Positions 23,884 through 36,400 of a DNA stretch of 64,000 bases are shown piece after piece. Numbering within the stretch: position 1 is the first letter of the stretch; each line of letters begins with the position of its first letter. A program made the position numbers and the translations under genes. The stretch comes from Crocodylus rhombifer (lineage: Eukaryota > Chordata > Crocodylia > Crocodylidae): positions 248,001-312,000 of the forward strand of contig JAVSML010020761.1 in NCBI GenBank assembly GCA_038503035.1, in the 5' to 3' direction. The notes beneath the pieces are model-generated. The model did not search any database. It was not told the DNA's origin and was given only the letters and a program-made list of their open reading frames with translations.

Positions 23884-26800
23884 TGAAATTAAAAACAAAT
23901 TAATCAGGTGTTTTATAAATAAACAGGCGCATACATGACAATAACAGAACAAGAACGAACCACCACCTGCCCTTCTGTGTCTGTCCCATTCAATAAAAGG
24001 GGGAGGATATTACAAGCAAAGAGCTCGAGATTCGTCTAACCAAAAATGTAGGTGTTGGGCTTCAGTTCTGAGACTCCTTCATAAATGCAGAGAAAAGCTT
24101 TAGCCAATGTGCACCTGCATGAGGTAGTGTTTCCAAAGACACAATGGGCAGGATTTCAGGGTTTACACTCACCAAAAATAACATCCACAATGGAAAATAC
24201 AGTAACCCAAATGTGGGGGAGGAAAACAGAAATGTCCCTACACCTGCTTTGTTAACAAGGGCCTGATGCCATGCTCCGCTGAGCCCCTACAGCTGCCCCT
24301 GGCTCCACAGAAAACCCTGAAGTGCTCATTGCCCAGCATGGCTCTCCAAATTTACCAGCCTGTGGCTGATTTGTACCACTCTGCATTTCTGGTAACAGCC
24401 AATGGTTAGAGTCTTTAGAAAGATTAATGAAAGCAATGTTTTAGCATCGATTATGTGACAAATTCAAGGTGTTTCTACTTGTTACCTTTTAAAAGGGGGT
24501 TAAATTAACAGGTCTGGTACTAATCACTGAATTCCTGTACAGGAAAATAACATTTCACATGGGTTTTGCTAGTGTCCTGGCATTTTCAACAAGCACAGAA
24601 AAGAGCATTATCTACATTTGACTGGGACATTTCACCCAGAAAGATGAAAAGTGCTTTATGGGATGACAGCTAGACAGACAGAATCAAACGGTGAGCTACA
24701 CGGTATGAGGTACATCTGGAACAACCTTCAGTCATCTACTGTCACATAATAGGATCATGTTAAATATATTTTGATCAATAAGCAATTTTTAACAACAAAG
24801 ACCTGATACAACAACAGTGGTGATAACAAGGAAAATCAAGTCACCAATAAAGAAACTGCACACCACCTACAACTGTTATCAGGAATAAAACCCTGGCTTC
24901 TCTATGAGCAATTGAACCAGCTCTGTGAGCTCTGTTCAGCATTAGTGTTTAGTAATGAAAGAAGGCACCTGAAAAGTAAATACTGCTCAACTTAGATATG
25001 TGGCTAACCAGAAGCCTTGGCCTTCCTGCTTTGGAAACCTTAGTTTAAACCTTGTGAAAAGAGTCTGGTAGTTTTCAGCAAGTTGCTATAAACACCAAAA
25101 AATGCTATGGTGTGTGGTACAATCAGCTGGTCTAATCACTTTGGCTCAGTTCAGGCTCAGTAACAAAAAGCATGGCATAAGCTGAACTACATTCACAGAC
25201 CTGTACAGGGAGGGCAGCTTGCACAGGCTGTAGCATCCCCATCATTAACAGCACCGCAGGCATCTGACTGTCCTGCAAGTGGCTGAGATCAGAATCGTGC
25301 TCAGGAATGTGCCAGCTACAGCAAAGGCAAAGTCCTTGCCACGTGCAATAGAGAATGTGCGATCACATTAGCAATTATGATCCCCAAGTCGCTGCTTCCA
25401 CTTTGCTCTGGGCACCCAAGCTGTGTCCCCACGCTGCTCATCTGCACAATCTTCTGTATGCTTTTGGAGATCCTTCATTCAGTGTTAATTTATCAGCAAA
25501 TATACCTCCAAAGCAGGCCAGAAGTACAGAATCCCTGAGAAAAATGGTCTTCTGCTGACAAAGAAGAACTACTATCAGTTCAGGAGTTGTGGAAAGGGAG
25601 ACCATCTGAAAAAGGACTGCTAAAACAATTGTTTTAAATTAATTACTCTTTCCCCCAACTTTCCATTATGATGTTCCTATACAACTGAATACAGTGAATG
25701 AATGAGCACAAAAGAACACACCTGGCAAGACCACAGCAGGTTTTCCTACAGCATCAGCCCTCACATACAGCCACATTTCCTTTAACCAGGTCCTACAATC
25801 TCCTAGCGCACCAGTCTCCAGAAGTTTCGGATCAGATGGGACAATGTAATAAGAGCAGAGGGGGAGCGGGCCGGGAATGGCAGTTATGTTGACTTTTCAG
25901 GGTAGGAAAGGATCTCCCCGACTGCTCAAGGCAACGTGCACAGCATGAGGAGGGTAACAGCAATCTCTCCTCTTAGGTTCCCCCCAGACTGAAGGCTGAG
26001 TGTGGTGCAGACCACAGTATGGTTGGTTTGCAAAGGCCTGTGAAGAATCCTGTTCATGTAGCTGAGCAGCTGCCACGTTCAAAAGAAAAAGTCCGTTAAT
26101 TGTTTCTTTAGTCTTTGCTTGTACCTTAAAAATTCTTATTTTTGCATCACGTAAGGCTAAGCTGCAAATCTGAGCCCTCCATGAATCATAATGACCCATG
26201 ACGGGGTGGGGGACTGACAGCACCTCCTATCTTTAGGTAGCCAAACACGTTCCATTGCAAAAGTTTTCTGTGGCCTGTTTTTGAGAAAGTCTAGTGCCTG
26301 GATATGAACGTAGTTCAACCTTTATTACATGATCAAGCACTTCTGTATTTCCCAGAGGATCTCTTCCTGTATAAGGCTCAGGGCTCTGATCTGAAGTACA
26401 AAAGGAGAGAATTATGGTTACACAACCAACTGCACTTCTAGATTTTTAAACTTTCAGGTGCTTCAGTTTGCAGCCTATGTAACTTGGAGTATATTTTTGT
26501 ATGTAATTTATACATGCAACATAAGACCCTACACCCTTATTAAAGGCTGGAAAGTGAATACAACCCAATGCCTATAAAACCACTAATAATGGAAATCTTT
26601 GGCATCAAACAGTCAGCAGTTTTTCACTTCCATGGATAAAAATAAAGTGCTCTGTTATTAGCAGATCAGATTCTGCTGGTTGCTATACATTTAGAGACAG
26701 AAACCACAGTTCATACAGTACTTGTTTAGTGCAAATACAGTTGGGAGACTCATGCTTAGACTGCATTTTTTCCTTGTGTCTGGTAGAGACACTCCCTGTT

Positions 26801-28850
26801 TGCTAGTCAAAAAGAGAAACAACAATTGTAAGGTGGGGAGGAATTAAGCGTAGCTGGATGCACGTATTTATCTGCTGCTGTTAGTTACGTAACATTTTGA
26901 CCCAGAGTTGTAATGGCTTGAAAGCTAAAGATAAGTGGTATATGTCAGCAGGCACACGAAAAGACATGCACACACACACAAATTTTTACATATGCTTGTT
27001 ACTTCTATTTGTCTTGCAGTCACATCAACACACAAATGCTGACTTCACTAGCTGCCTGTCAGATACTGTGGCAGACTCTGTGGTCCTCTGAAGGCTTCTG
27101 AAAGGTAAATCATGAACTACCATCGTAGTTCAATTCAGGGAAGCTGCTGATTTCCATTACAGAGGCCAGCACGGAGGGAAGCATGGGGCATATGTGAAAG
27201 GGCCATACTTGACCCATAGACAACTGAACAGATGAATAACTGCTGGAATTTATTCCACTTCAACGTCACCATGCTACGGCAGTTGGCATCTTTCCCTACA
27301 GGTGAAAAGTAAATCAAAATGAATTAGACAGAGGTAGAAAGAAAGGGAAGACAAAGGGAAAGATGGACAACTGCAGCTGAAATCACCAGCTGTTCTTTTA
27401 TGAGATGAAAGCAGGAGGTATTGGCCAATAAGGTAGTAAAGAATGGCCCTTTCTAAAAAGCCTTAAAATACTCTGGTAGCTTACATAGCTTTGGAAATAC
27501 AAAAAGCTTAGTGAATTTCAGAAGAGGAAGTGTCCTTGCACACATTCTACCTTCTTGAAGCTTTCCTCTAATAGCATAAGATAAATATCAAAAAAGGCAA
27601 GTGTACAAGGTAGCTGTGAAATCAGATCGCTGGAGGATGAAAACCAGGACTTACTGTTCATATGTTTGGATGAAAAAATATGAAATAATAAATTAATAAT
27701 ATTTTCCTTCAGCAACAATGGTAAGTTTTTAAACCAAAATGGTCTGTAATTGCTCAAGTCCTCTGAGGAAACCTGGAAAACTGGTCACTCTCACAAAATA
27801 AAATGGCTTGCCAGCCAATTGGAAGATTTAAAACCACTGATCTCATCTCATAAAAAGCAGCAGGAGATTCTCTCTGTGTGATGCTTGAACAAGCTGGGTG
27901 CCAAAGTGCACTCAGTGCAGTGGTCTCTGGTTTCATTAGACCCTTTCTGAATACCGTGGAAGGTCAAACTGACAATGCTGGAGTCACAGACCACAGAACA
28001 GGCCTCTGGGTGGTAGAAAACACTCTACACTCACTTTTATTCCATCAAATGTTAAAGGTTGTGTTTATAACAGAAGCTTCAGAAGACAGGACCACTATTG
28101 GTTACCAGCTCCAAACTCACAATCCACAGGAAGTTCTGTGGCCAGATAGTCTTTGCTTGCTGTGGAGCTCAGAATCCCCCCAACACACACCTACTTTGGT
28201 CAGACATATACAGAACTGTGGCATTCAGTAATATCCTGGAAGGAAGACAAAAATAAAAGACCCATCTTTCATTTATGTAAGTATCTCAAATTAAGTGATG
28301 ATGATGAAACCAAGAACTGGAGAGGTAACCATGGGTGGATCAAATACAATACTAAGCTTTGAATTACTTTAACTAACTCTTCTTACTTCTTGTCTTGGCT
28401 TTAGATCAAAACAACGATTTTCATTGTTACTATAGTTTGTTTTAGGCCAAGCATCTTTAAGGTTTTGCCTCAGTTCTCATTCTAGGCAGAAAATGGTACT
28501 GTGTACTATTCACCTAATGAGCCAACTTAAAAAGAGGGGGTTTTAAAGCACAGTATTTGTGGAAGGGATCCTCAGCCCAAGGACTCTCTTATCTTGCTTT
28601 CATATGAGGTGAGTCATTGCAGCAGCCACCCAGTCAGATTAAAAATAGTTTTTCCATTTACTTTAAGTAGTTCATGCCGCAAAGCTCCCCCACCTGCACC
28701 TGATCATGTTAGCAGGCTTCAGGATGAGCCCAGAGAGAGTATCCAGGACTCCAGAGTTGACAGAAATAAACTGCCTTTGAGCTTTTTAGCCTCATAGCAG
28801 CTGAAAATAAAATAAAGAGGGAACGGTCTGGTGTTAACTGCTACACATAA
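23884..28850. other. Unique-looking intron, no feature recognised
   Basis: AT-rich sequence with a short CA run near 26965-26980. Two minus-strand stretches (about 26130-26215 and 27200-27300) have weak splice-like edges but no peptide I recognise (see rejected). No repeat family stands out. Confidence 0.5.
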
Positions 28851-28853
28851 GGC

Positions 28854-29094
28854 GCATCTACATGAGACACTTAATGCGCAGTGGCCTAATAACAACGTGC
28901 AGTAGTGTGCTGGGCAAAACCCGTACTAATATGTTACTGAGCAGTAGTATTAGAGCACTGCACAGTAAGTGTCACTAAAAAACCATGCGGCGGAGCTACT
29001 GCACGGTAACTCTTTGCATTCAGTTAGTACTTCATTAAACAAGTACTAAACTAAATGCACAGTAACTACTGCACATTAATGAACATGTAGATGC
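28854..29094. mobile_element. MITE with GCATCTACATG inverted ends
   Basis: The perfect 11-bp inverted termini GCATCTACATG (28854-28864) and CATGTAGATGC (29084-29094) bound 241 bp full of related words (GCACAGTAA, ACTGCACAT, AGTACTAAACT). It is the same end type as at 18061. No convincing target duplication and no coding. Confidence 0.65.
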
Positions 29095-29587
29095 AACCAT
29101 AGAGAAGCAACTCACTGACCTCAGGTTTCTGCTCAGAGGTTTGGGTTGGATCAAATCAATCTTCCTCGCCCTTCACTTCTCTCCCTGCAGCAGGCTTGCA
29201 GAAAGAGCGGCAAAGCACAAGGTGCATGAGACTGATCATTTTAGACTCATACAAACTTTCTGACATTGTACTGTACTCTCTACAATGGGGGATGCATTTC
29301 ACGACACAACATGACTCTCTACAAGGCCAAAAGCCACTAGGCAGAAGCCTGAGCCAGTGAAGCCACAAGAAGATAGCTGGTCTGGTTATGGGGAATATCA
29401 GCACAAATAAAACCACTTTCCTCTTAACTCTAGCATTTCACGTAATAGATTTCCCAACATGAGGTGCACATTCTACAAAGTGAATAAGACGATAGTGAGG
29501 CTCATGCTTGTGCCTGGGTCTAGCTGTTCTGGTAAGAAATGTGCAATGAATTTGTAACAGCAAGGAAAGGAAATACTGTATTCATAC

Positions 29588-29642
29588 CTTCTTGAACAAA
29601 GTAATTGTATGCACCTGAGGCAAGTATCTCATCATTTTGGGC
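29588..29642 (-). CDS. Unidentified candidate short exon (55 bp)
   Basis: Seen: minus-strand acceptor CTTTTGTACAG, a 55-bp open segment, then donor GTATGA. In the frame beginning at the first base it reads AQNDEILASGAYNYFVQE plus one base (G). That last G would complete a Gly codon with the first two bases of the RALGPS1 exon at 23882, and the segment starts on a codon boundary where the 53007-53206 candidate ends. Known RALGPS1 has no such insert, which would fall inside the RasGEF fold. Short open segments with plausible splice sites occur often by chance, so this is weak. Confidence 0.2.
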
Positions 29643-29847
29643 CTGTACAAAAGCAGACCCATGTATTAGATGGTGTGTAAAATTCACATAAAAACAATAT
29701 ACATAAAGAACTAGCCTTAACTATTGATGATTATTCTTCTCTGGGAACTGCAGCCAGTGGCATGACAGCCAGGGAAGGCAAAGCCTTGTCTGAGCCCTAA
29801 GCAAGGTCTGACTGTGCAGGACAGATTCAGTGATAATTTTGTGGTGC

Positions 29848-29922
29848 ACACATGCACATGTACACACACACACATACACTCACATGCATGTACATGTGCA
29901 TGCAGACACACACACACCCCAC
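29848..29922 (+). repeat. (CA)n-rich microsatellite
   Basis: An interrupted CA/TG dinucleotide tract with ACACACAC runs and ATGCATGTACATGTGCATGC in the middle. Alternating purine-pyrimidine, so likely polymorphic in length. Confidence 0.9.
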
Positions 29923-30273
29923 ACTTAAAGTTAAATCCTATACGCACAGATCACTTGGCCTGCCACAGGAATGCAGGTACCCTTGCTTAAAATGCAGAGC
30001 TGCACTACATGACCATCTTGAACTGGAAGTGAACTCCTTCCCCAGCAGAACTCACCCTGTGCCTGGTTCCACATGTAGCTGTCACTGCATCTAATCAGCA
30101 GAGACTCAGCACCCGGCACCAGTAGCTGTTTTACACTAGGGCCACATGCAATTCATAGATGCAGCATTTTTTACCTACAGTATTTTTTACAAATCATTTT
30201 GCTCAGTGCTTATCACACATGAAAAGAAGGCAGTCCTGGGGTCAGATAACTTCTTGTCTGAAAGACTAAAGCA

Positions 30274-30502
30274 CAGGTTGGCAACCTGTGGCCAGTAGGC
30301 CAGGCTGCGCTTGCGGGACTGCTGGATACAGCTGTGGATGCAGGACTTCAGTGGCCTTTGGCAGGTGACAGGCACTCTCCCTTTGCTGCCACACGCAGTA
30401 ACCAGTGGCAGTGATGGCCAGGTCCCAGCTCTTGCCTACCCGTCTACCTCCAGCTCGGGTGGGTAGTTCTGGCCTGCAGTCAGAAAAGGTTGCCTCCCTC
30501 TG
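30274..30502. mobile_element. Probable hAT-like MITE
   Basis: Left end CAGGTTGGCAACCTGTGGCC; right end GGTTGCCTCCCTCTG, an imperfect inverted pair of the CAGGGGTTGGCAACC type found on vertebrate hAT elements. The interior is GC-richer and non-coding. No clear target duplication. Confidence 0.55.
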
Positions 30503-33159
30503 CATTCAACGAAAATGACTGCAGGCCACAAAAAGCTCAGAAAAAGACAATCTTTGAGTTACACTTCTTGAGTGTTCCTGCAGGACAGAGCACCGTTCGC
30601 TGCATCAGCAGCCTCACTTCCTGAGATCCCCGCTCCTTCTGCACGGCCACCCAGCTAACAGCGCATTGCTTGCACAATCAAGGTACTGGTGCAGCTAGAG
30701 GGTGCCATGGTACTGAAGGCATTTTGTGTTGTGTAACAGTCAGGCCCTTGCTACTTCCTACCTTATTTGGGGTGGTCTCTCATCTCCTGTAAAGCGGTCT
30801 CTGATTTGCACATGCCATGACAGATGGCTGCACTGCAGGGGTGGACAAATGATTGCTATGCTCTGTGAAAGGTCACAGATCCTCTTGCTTGAAAGGAGCT
30901 ACATAACCTAACAGGACTGTACCAAACTGTTACTTATAATAACTATGGCAGAGATTTTTGCCATTCCTCTGCTATTGAGATCCCCTTTATATGGTACCTT
31001 TAGAGGAGAAAGCAACTTCTAAAACCTTGTTGAAGTCTAATAAACCTAAAAGCACAGCATAAGATCTCTACCTAAACATGCTGATGGCATAAAAGTCACT
31101 AGAAGTGTGTAACAGTCTATTGACAATGGACAAGCAACGCTAAGCATCAGACATAACATGTCCATAAAGACTGATGAATGCAGCTCTGTGTCTTAGATGA
31201 CAAACAACTGAACTGCACCGTGGCCAGGAGCTTCTGTAAAAGGCACGTTTATATAGCAGACTGGATGGACCCTCAGAAGTTCATAACCTGGCACTGAGTA
31301 AGCCCACTGACTTCATCGGTTACAGCAGGGATAAATTTAGGATAATTACGGTGTCAAAAAAATTTTATTTTCCTATGTATGTCACTCAATAAAACTGTTC
31401 AAGTAGCCACACAGACAGACTGAAATGTTGGGTCTTGGGATGGTTGGAACATCAGCATCTCATTACAGATATCACATATCAGCTTCACAAATTACCAGTA
31501 GTGATGCCTGTAACTATGTTATTGATTTTTTTCCCTAAACAAAGTATATAAGGCTGCAGGTTCTTTAGCAGGCACAGATCTTTTATCCGTTTGAAGTTTG
31601 GGCTTTATGAATTTTCCAATAGCTCCTCCATCTGTGCATGTCCTGACACTCTTGTTAATATTGATTTCATACATGTATACAATCAAGTTACTAGTCCACT
31701 GTGTTCCATCAAAAGCAACTTAACTTTAAAACACAAACAAGGGGAAATATTTTATATTTATATTAGCCCTAAAATATGATAGTTATGGAATTACATAGCT
31801 AAAGAAAGTTCCAGCTGAGGGAATTGTACAATGTCAGCCAAATCTATGGAAAGAAGACTAGCACATGGTATTTATGATGCTTGAGACCCTGAGGCAGCCT
31901 TATAATATGCCTTTTGTTTTCTATGGTGCTGTCACACACAGTAATGATTGCACAGAGCTCTCATCACATGGGGAACTCTAGCACTTGCAGTATTGGCACA
32001 TGGTTTTGTAATGCCCTTCAAAGTAATGAAAAAATAGGAATTTGCAGAGTGCACACACTTTAACTAACATTTTTAAGCAGCAGCTGGCAAGAGCACTCTC
32101 AAAAGTCCCCAGAAAAAGAATTACCCCATAGAACTGAACTGGGTTTTTTTGAGGTGGGGGGAAGGGAAGAGTGGAAGGTGAGCAGGGAGTGTAAATACAC
32201 ACGGTGGGACATGGAAAGTAGGAGAGAAGGAGGGAGAGGGGACATTTGCATTTAGACATTGCAGAGACTTGGTTATGGTGCTCTGTAGCCATCTGAAAAG
32301 GAGTCTGATCAAAAGCAGTTGATGGACTTTGCAGCAACACTTTTCATGATTAGCAAACTAGGGTTATGGAAAACTAGTCATCTATTCAAGTCCAAGTACT
32401 TCTGCTAAGTTGTCTTAAGTCCTTTGTTTCTCGACATGCCAGATAATGCTATTTTTAGGAGTAAGATCTCATAACCCACAACTCCCATCCCAAAAATTAG
32501 GGCTCCATTTTCATGAAGTGCTTTTTACTCACAAACATGCTTCCTGCAGATTTGAGTCTGCAGAACAATAGATGGGGGCAAGCAAAAGACAGACAAAGAA
32601 AAGCCAGTCTCTCTGTGCCTGTTGCCCTTCCCCTTGATCACTCAGAAATGTAAAGTGGGAGGAGGGGGCCTGCTCTTCTGAACAGGAGTCCTGTGAGTTC
32701 CAGTCCTTGTCGCACAAAGCCCCATGTTTTCATTGGGTTCGTCTTCAGTTCTCAGCAGGCACCTACAGACCCTGGTGCAGGCAGAGCACAGTGTGCCTTG
32801 ATGCCTTGTCACCAACCCAAACATTGCTTAGATTTTCATTAGTTCACATTTAGCAGTTGTGTGGAGGGTTTGGGGAAAGTGCTTTGCTTCCTTCACTGAC
32901 CATTCAACCTCTTTCTAAAGCTCTTGTGTAAAAGAAGTATGTTAGGGAGACATTTATGGATCTGCTGATTTTGCAGAACAGTTCACCTGGTCAAGGAGAA
33001 AGTAAAGTTTATTAAAAGTAAAATGATCTCAGTTATGCAATGTAATTCTTGAGAGAGATCTGTGAGGCCCGGCTCTCATTTATCCTGCATCTTGTGTCAT
33101 ATCTGGATCCCAGGAAAAAGCAGGACTGAACACGGAGGGACTTATTCCCCTTTTCATTA
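30503..33159. other. Unique-looking intron, nothing recognised
   Basis: No conserved open frame or repeat family recognised. There is a purine-rich patch near 32150-32245. Confidence 0.5.
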
Positions 33160-33161
33160 GA

Positions 33162-33415
33162 TTTCATTTCATAGATTTCATAGATTTCATAGACATTAGG
33201 GCTGGAAGGGACCTCGGGAGATCATCGAGTCCAGCCCCCTGCCCAAAGGGCAGGAAGTCAGCTGGGGTCATAGGATCCCAGCAAGATAAGCATCCAATTT
33301 ACTCTTGAAGGTGTTCAATGTAGTTGCTTGAACCACCTCTGCTGGCAGATTGTTCCAGACCTTGGGGGCTCGGACAGTAAAGAAATTCTTCCTTAGAGCC
33401 AGTTCATACCAACTT
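33162..33415 (-). mobile_element. CR1 LINE 3' end (sense to RALGPS1)
   Basis: Read on the minus strand it has the final RT-tail frame (KNFFTVRAPKVWNNLPAEVV, then FKSKLDAYLAGIL), the conserved GGTCCCTTCCAGCCC, and a tail of about three TCTATGAAA units (33165-33192 on the plus strand as TTTCATAGA repeats). It is nearly identical in layout to the copy at 59077-60280, so the same subfamily. Confidence 0.9.
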
Positions 33416-36400
33416 GGCAATGTAAAAGTGGCCTGAAAGTGGTAAAAAACTATACTAACACACTCTTTATGCATTCTCCACATGAGCAGTATAAAGGAGA
33501 ATCAGGCCCTATCCTTCTGATTTGATAACTTTTTATAAATGAATAGGCAAGGCATGGGGCACCACAGAAGGTCAAGGCCATGGAATCAGAAAACCCGATG
33601 TCCTTTGCGTCAGAGAAAAGCTAGTGGACTAATGGAGAAGCAGCCCTGCAAGACACAAACTGAAAAATGTCATCTGACCAGTAGTCAAAACCTGGCAATC
33701 ATACAATTTTTGTACATGTCAAAACACAAATTTGAAAAACTGAAGAGGAGCAGAAAAATTATGATCAATAAAAGCAGTACATAGAAAACCATACATAGAA
33801 AACCAGCTATCTCCACTTTGCACTTCCTGAAATGCTTTTCAGCACAACCTGAGTATCCAGCTATGCCCCCCAAAATTATTTTGATTCCCTAAACACCTTC
33901 TAAGCTCCTAGAAAGCATACAAACTCCTTGAGCATCAAAATACTCAGACCTCTCTAATTACTGGCAGTTCTGTCTTCCATTTCAGTTGTCAGACTGACAA
34001 GAAATCGTCCTGGGAAATGTGCAAGTGAACACTGATCCTGCAACAAGAACTGTGCAGCAAAGCATTCAGGCAGCCTGAGCCTTGCGGAAGTTGACGGGAC
34101 TGTGCTGGGGCACTGGGCCTTCCTGTTTTCTAGGGCAGAATGAGACCTAAAGCATTTCCCCCCAGCATTGTGCAAAAGCAATCGCAGCTTCTCAGGAAGA
34201 GCAAAGTAATTTCTTGCAACTTCTGTGTGGCAACACACCCTGTGAAGGTCCAGTCCTCAGAGGCTGTGGAAGCACCACCACTATGCTCTGTGACTCCAGA
34301 AGGAAAAAGTAGAGAAAAAGTTTGGTGGGAAACTTGTCTTGCTGTTTCCTATACTCCTTTCCTTCTGTTACTGAATTTTTAGTATTATGCTAATATAATC
34401 TATAATCCATTTGGATCATCTGAACAGTCTGCTAGTCATTTAGATGAAATTAATTGGCAAAAAGAGGTGAATTCAGCAGGGTTCACGCAGTGGTCACTGC
34501 AGCTACTGCTACAACGTGCAGCAGGCACCCGAAACTACACACAGTAACTGGTATGTTCAGGGTCACTTAAAAGGTGGAATTTACTTGCCATTTATTAGTA
34601 GGTTGTCCTATGTATTAGTGCCACAGCTTTATCTGTTGCATAACAAAGAAACAGTCTTCTGGGCAGGAAAACAACTTGTGCCAGATAAAAAATTGCCACA
34701 TTTCCATATTAAACTTTCCATTTTCTTTTTTGAGGTCATTTATGATTAATGACATTTTTTCCATGTTTTCTTGCCCTGCCTTGGAAAGAGCACTCTAAGG
34801 TTTCAGAAACGTAGCTTACTGGCTCATGTAGCTCCACTCATGTGGTTTTATCGCATCAAACCGTCTCAATAAATTCCAGCCATTAAAGTAACAGGAAATG
34901 CAGCTCTGCTAGTAAAGGATATTTTTCTAAGGTAGGGAGAAGCTATCCCAGTATATTGCATGGAGTATATCTAGAGCATCAAATACTTCCCGCAGAGAAG
35001 AGGGGAAGCTTTGCAGTTATTCATTAGTAAAAGAATGACAGAACTAGGCAAACTTGTGCAGTGAACACAAAAGCTTCTGAATCTCTTACTTGGGACAAAT
35101 TATATTAGTATAATAGACTGGTAAACCATTACTAACTGTAAACCATTACTTTTTTAAATCCAGATGCAAGAGAACTGGTAATAACAATTCCATCTGGGGA
35201 AATGTACATTCTTTCCTGCAGACTCAATGTCCTCGTGTGCTCTTTAGTCTTCAGCAAAGTCTCCTTACTGTCATCTACAGCCATGAATTACATAACAGTA
35301 CAAGCAGTAACGGGAATTGAAGAAAAGCAGTGTGGCTGGCTGCAGTTCCTTTCTCTCTCGTTTTCCAGCAGGGGCAGGCTGGCAAGGTTATTTAGTCTGA
35401 AAAGACACCGAGTATCAGCAGGAACAGCGTCTCGTTCACATGTCTGGTACACCTGATGCTGGATTGAATCTGTGTTGTAAAACACCAGAATAGTCTCACA
35501 GCACAACACTGCGTATTCCAGCCGAGGCCTGGATGATCTCTTCCTCCACAGCTCCCTCTTCACACTCCCCAAGACAAGAGAGAGCAGTACCTAATGGGAC
35601 CCTCCTCCTTCTGGAGCTTCCTTCACACCACTCCAAGCCCCTGCCAGCCTGAGAGGTCACATCAAAGAACAGAAACCGGTTTTCAAGTGTTGCCCTTCAT
35701 TGCTAGTTGTCTTTAGAACTTGCCAGAGCCTTTCCCAATACTAGCAGAGCCCTAGTGCATTTTGCAAAACTCTTCTGCTGCTTAGAAAAGAAAGGGCGAC
35801 ATGGTGAAAATATCATGGATGCTCTCACACAGAAGGGCTGAGCTGGAGCCACAGGGCCAATGAGAGGCAAGAAGGAACACATTTCAAAGATGTCTTTTAA
35901 GCAACTGAGAGGCTAGAGCCATGTAGCTTTCTCTGAAACCCACTCTAAGATGTGCACTTTGGACTAAGAAAAAGAAAGGACCATGTCATGCTCCCTCTTG
36001 GTAACACTCCCCCGACAGATGTGCTAACACCTTACACTGCATACCTCCCAGTGCTGCCACCGGGGTAAAGGATGTTCTTCTTTTGCAAGGGCACAAGGAC
36101 CCAGAGCCCAGTCAGGGGCGCTGGCAGCACCTGTGCCATGACAGTACCAACATGGGCTGCCGTGAACATAAGCATAGCGGAAAAGAGGAGTTTGGTGAAT
36201 TACTAAAAAAAACCCCAGTCCGGTCTGTAACATTCTTCAGTTGGCCCAGACTAGTCTTTTAAACATCTGCTTCCCTTGCTACAAATGTCCTCCTTCCCAA
36301 ACAGGAGTTATACTGCATGGGTCTATTAATTTTAATGTGGGTATATACATATATGCACATGCATATATACATACATGTGTTTGGTTTGCGGCGGAGAGGG

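Noticed and set aside
26130..26215. Minus-strand segment with GCTGTCAG acceptor and AAGGTACAAG donor
   Set aside because: Weak acceptor with little pyrimidine tract and an unrecognised peptide. Such pairs are common by chance in tens of kilobases.
27200..27300. Minus-strand segment with acceptor-like CACCTGTAG and the open reading KDANCRSMVTLKWNKFQQLF
   Set aside because: No match to RALGPS1 or another family I know, and the donor is ambiguous. A single short open segment is not enough to call an exon.
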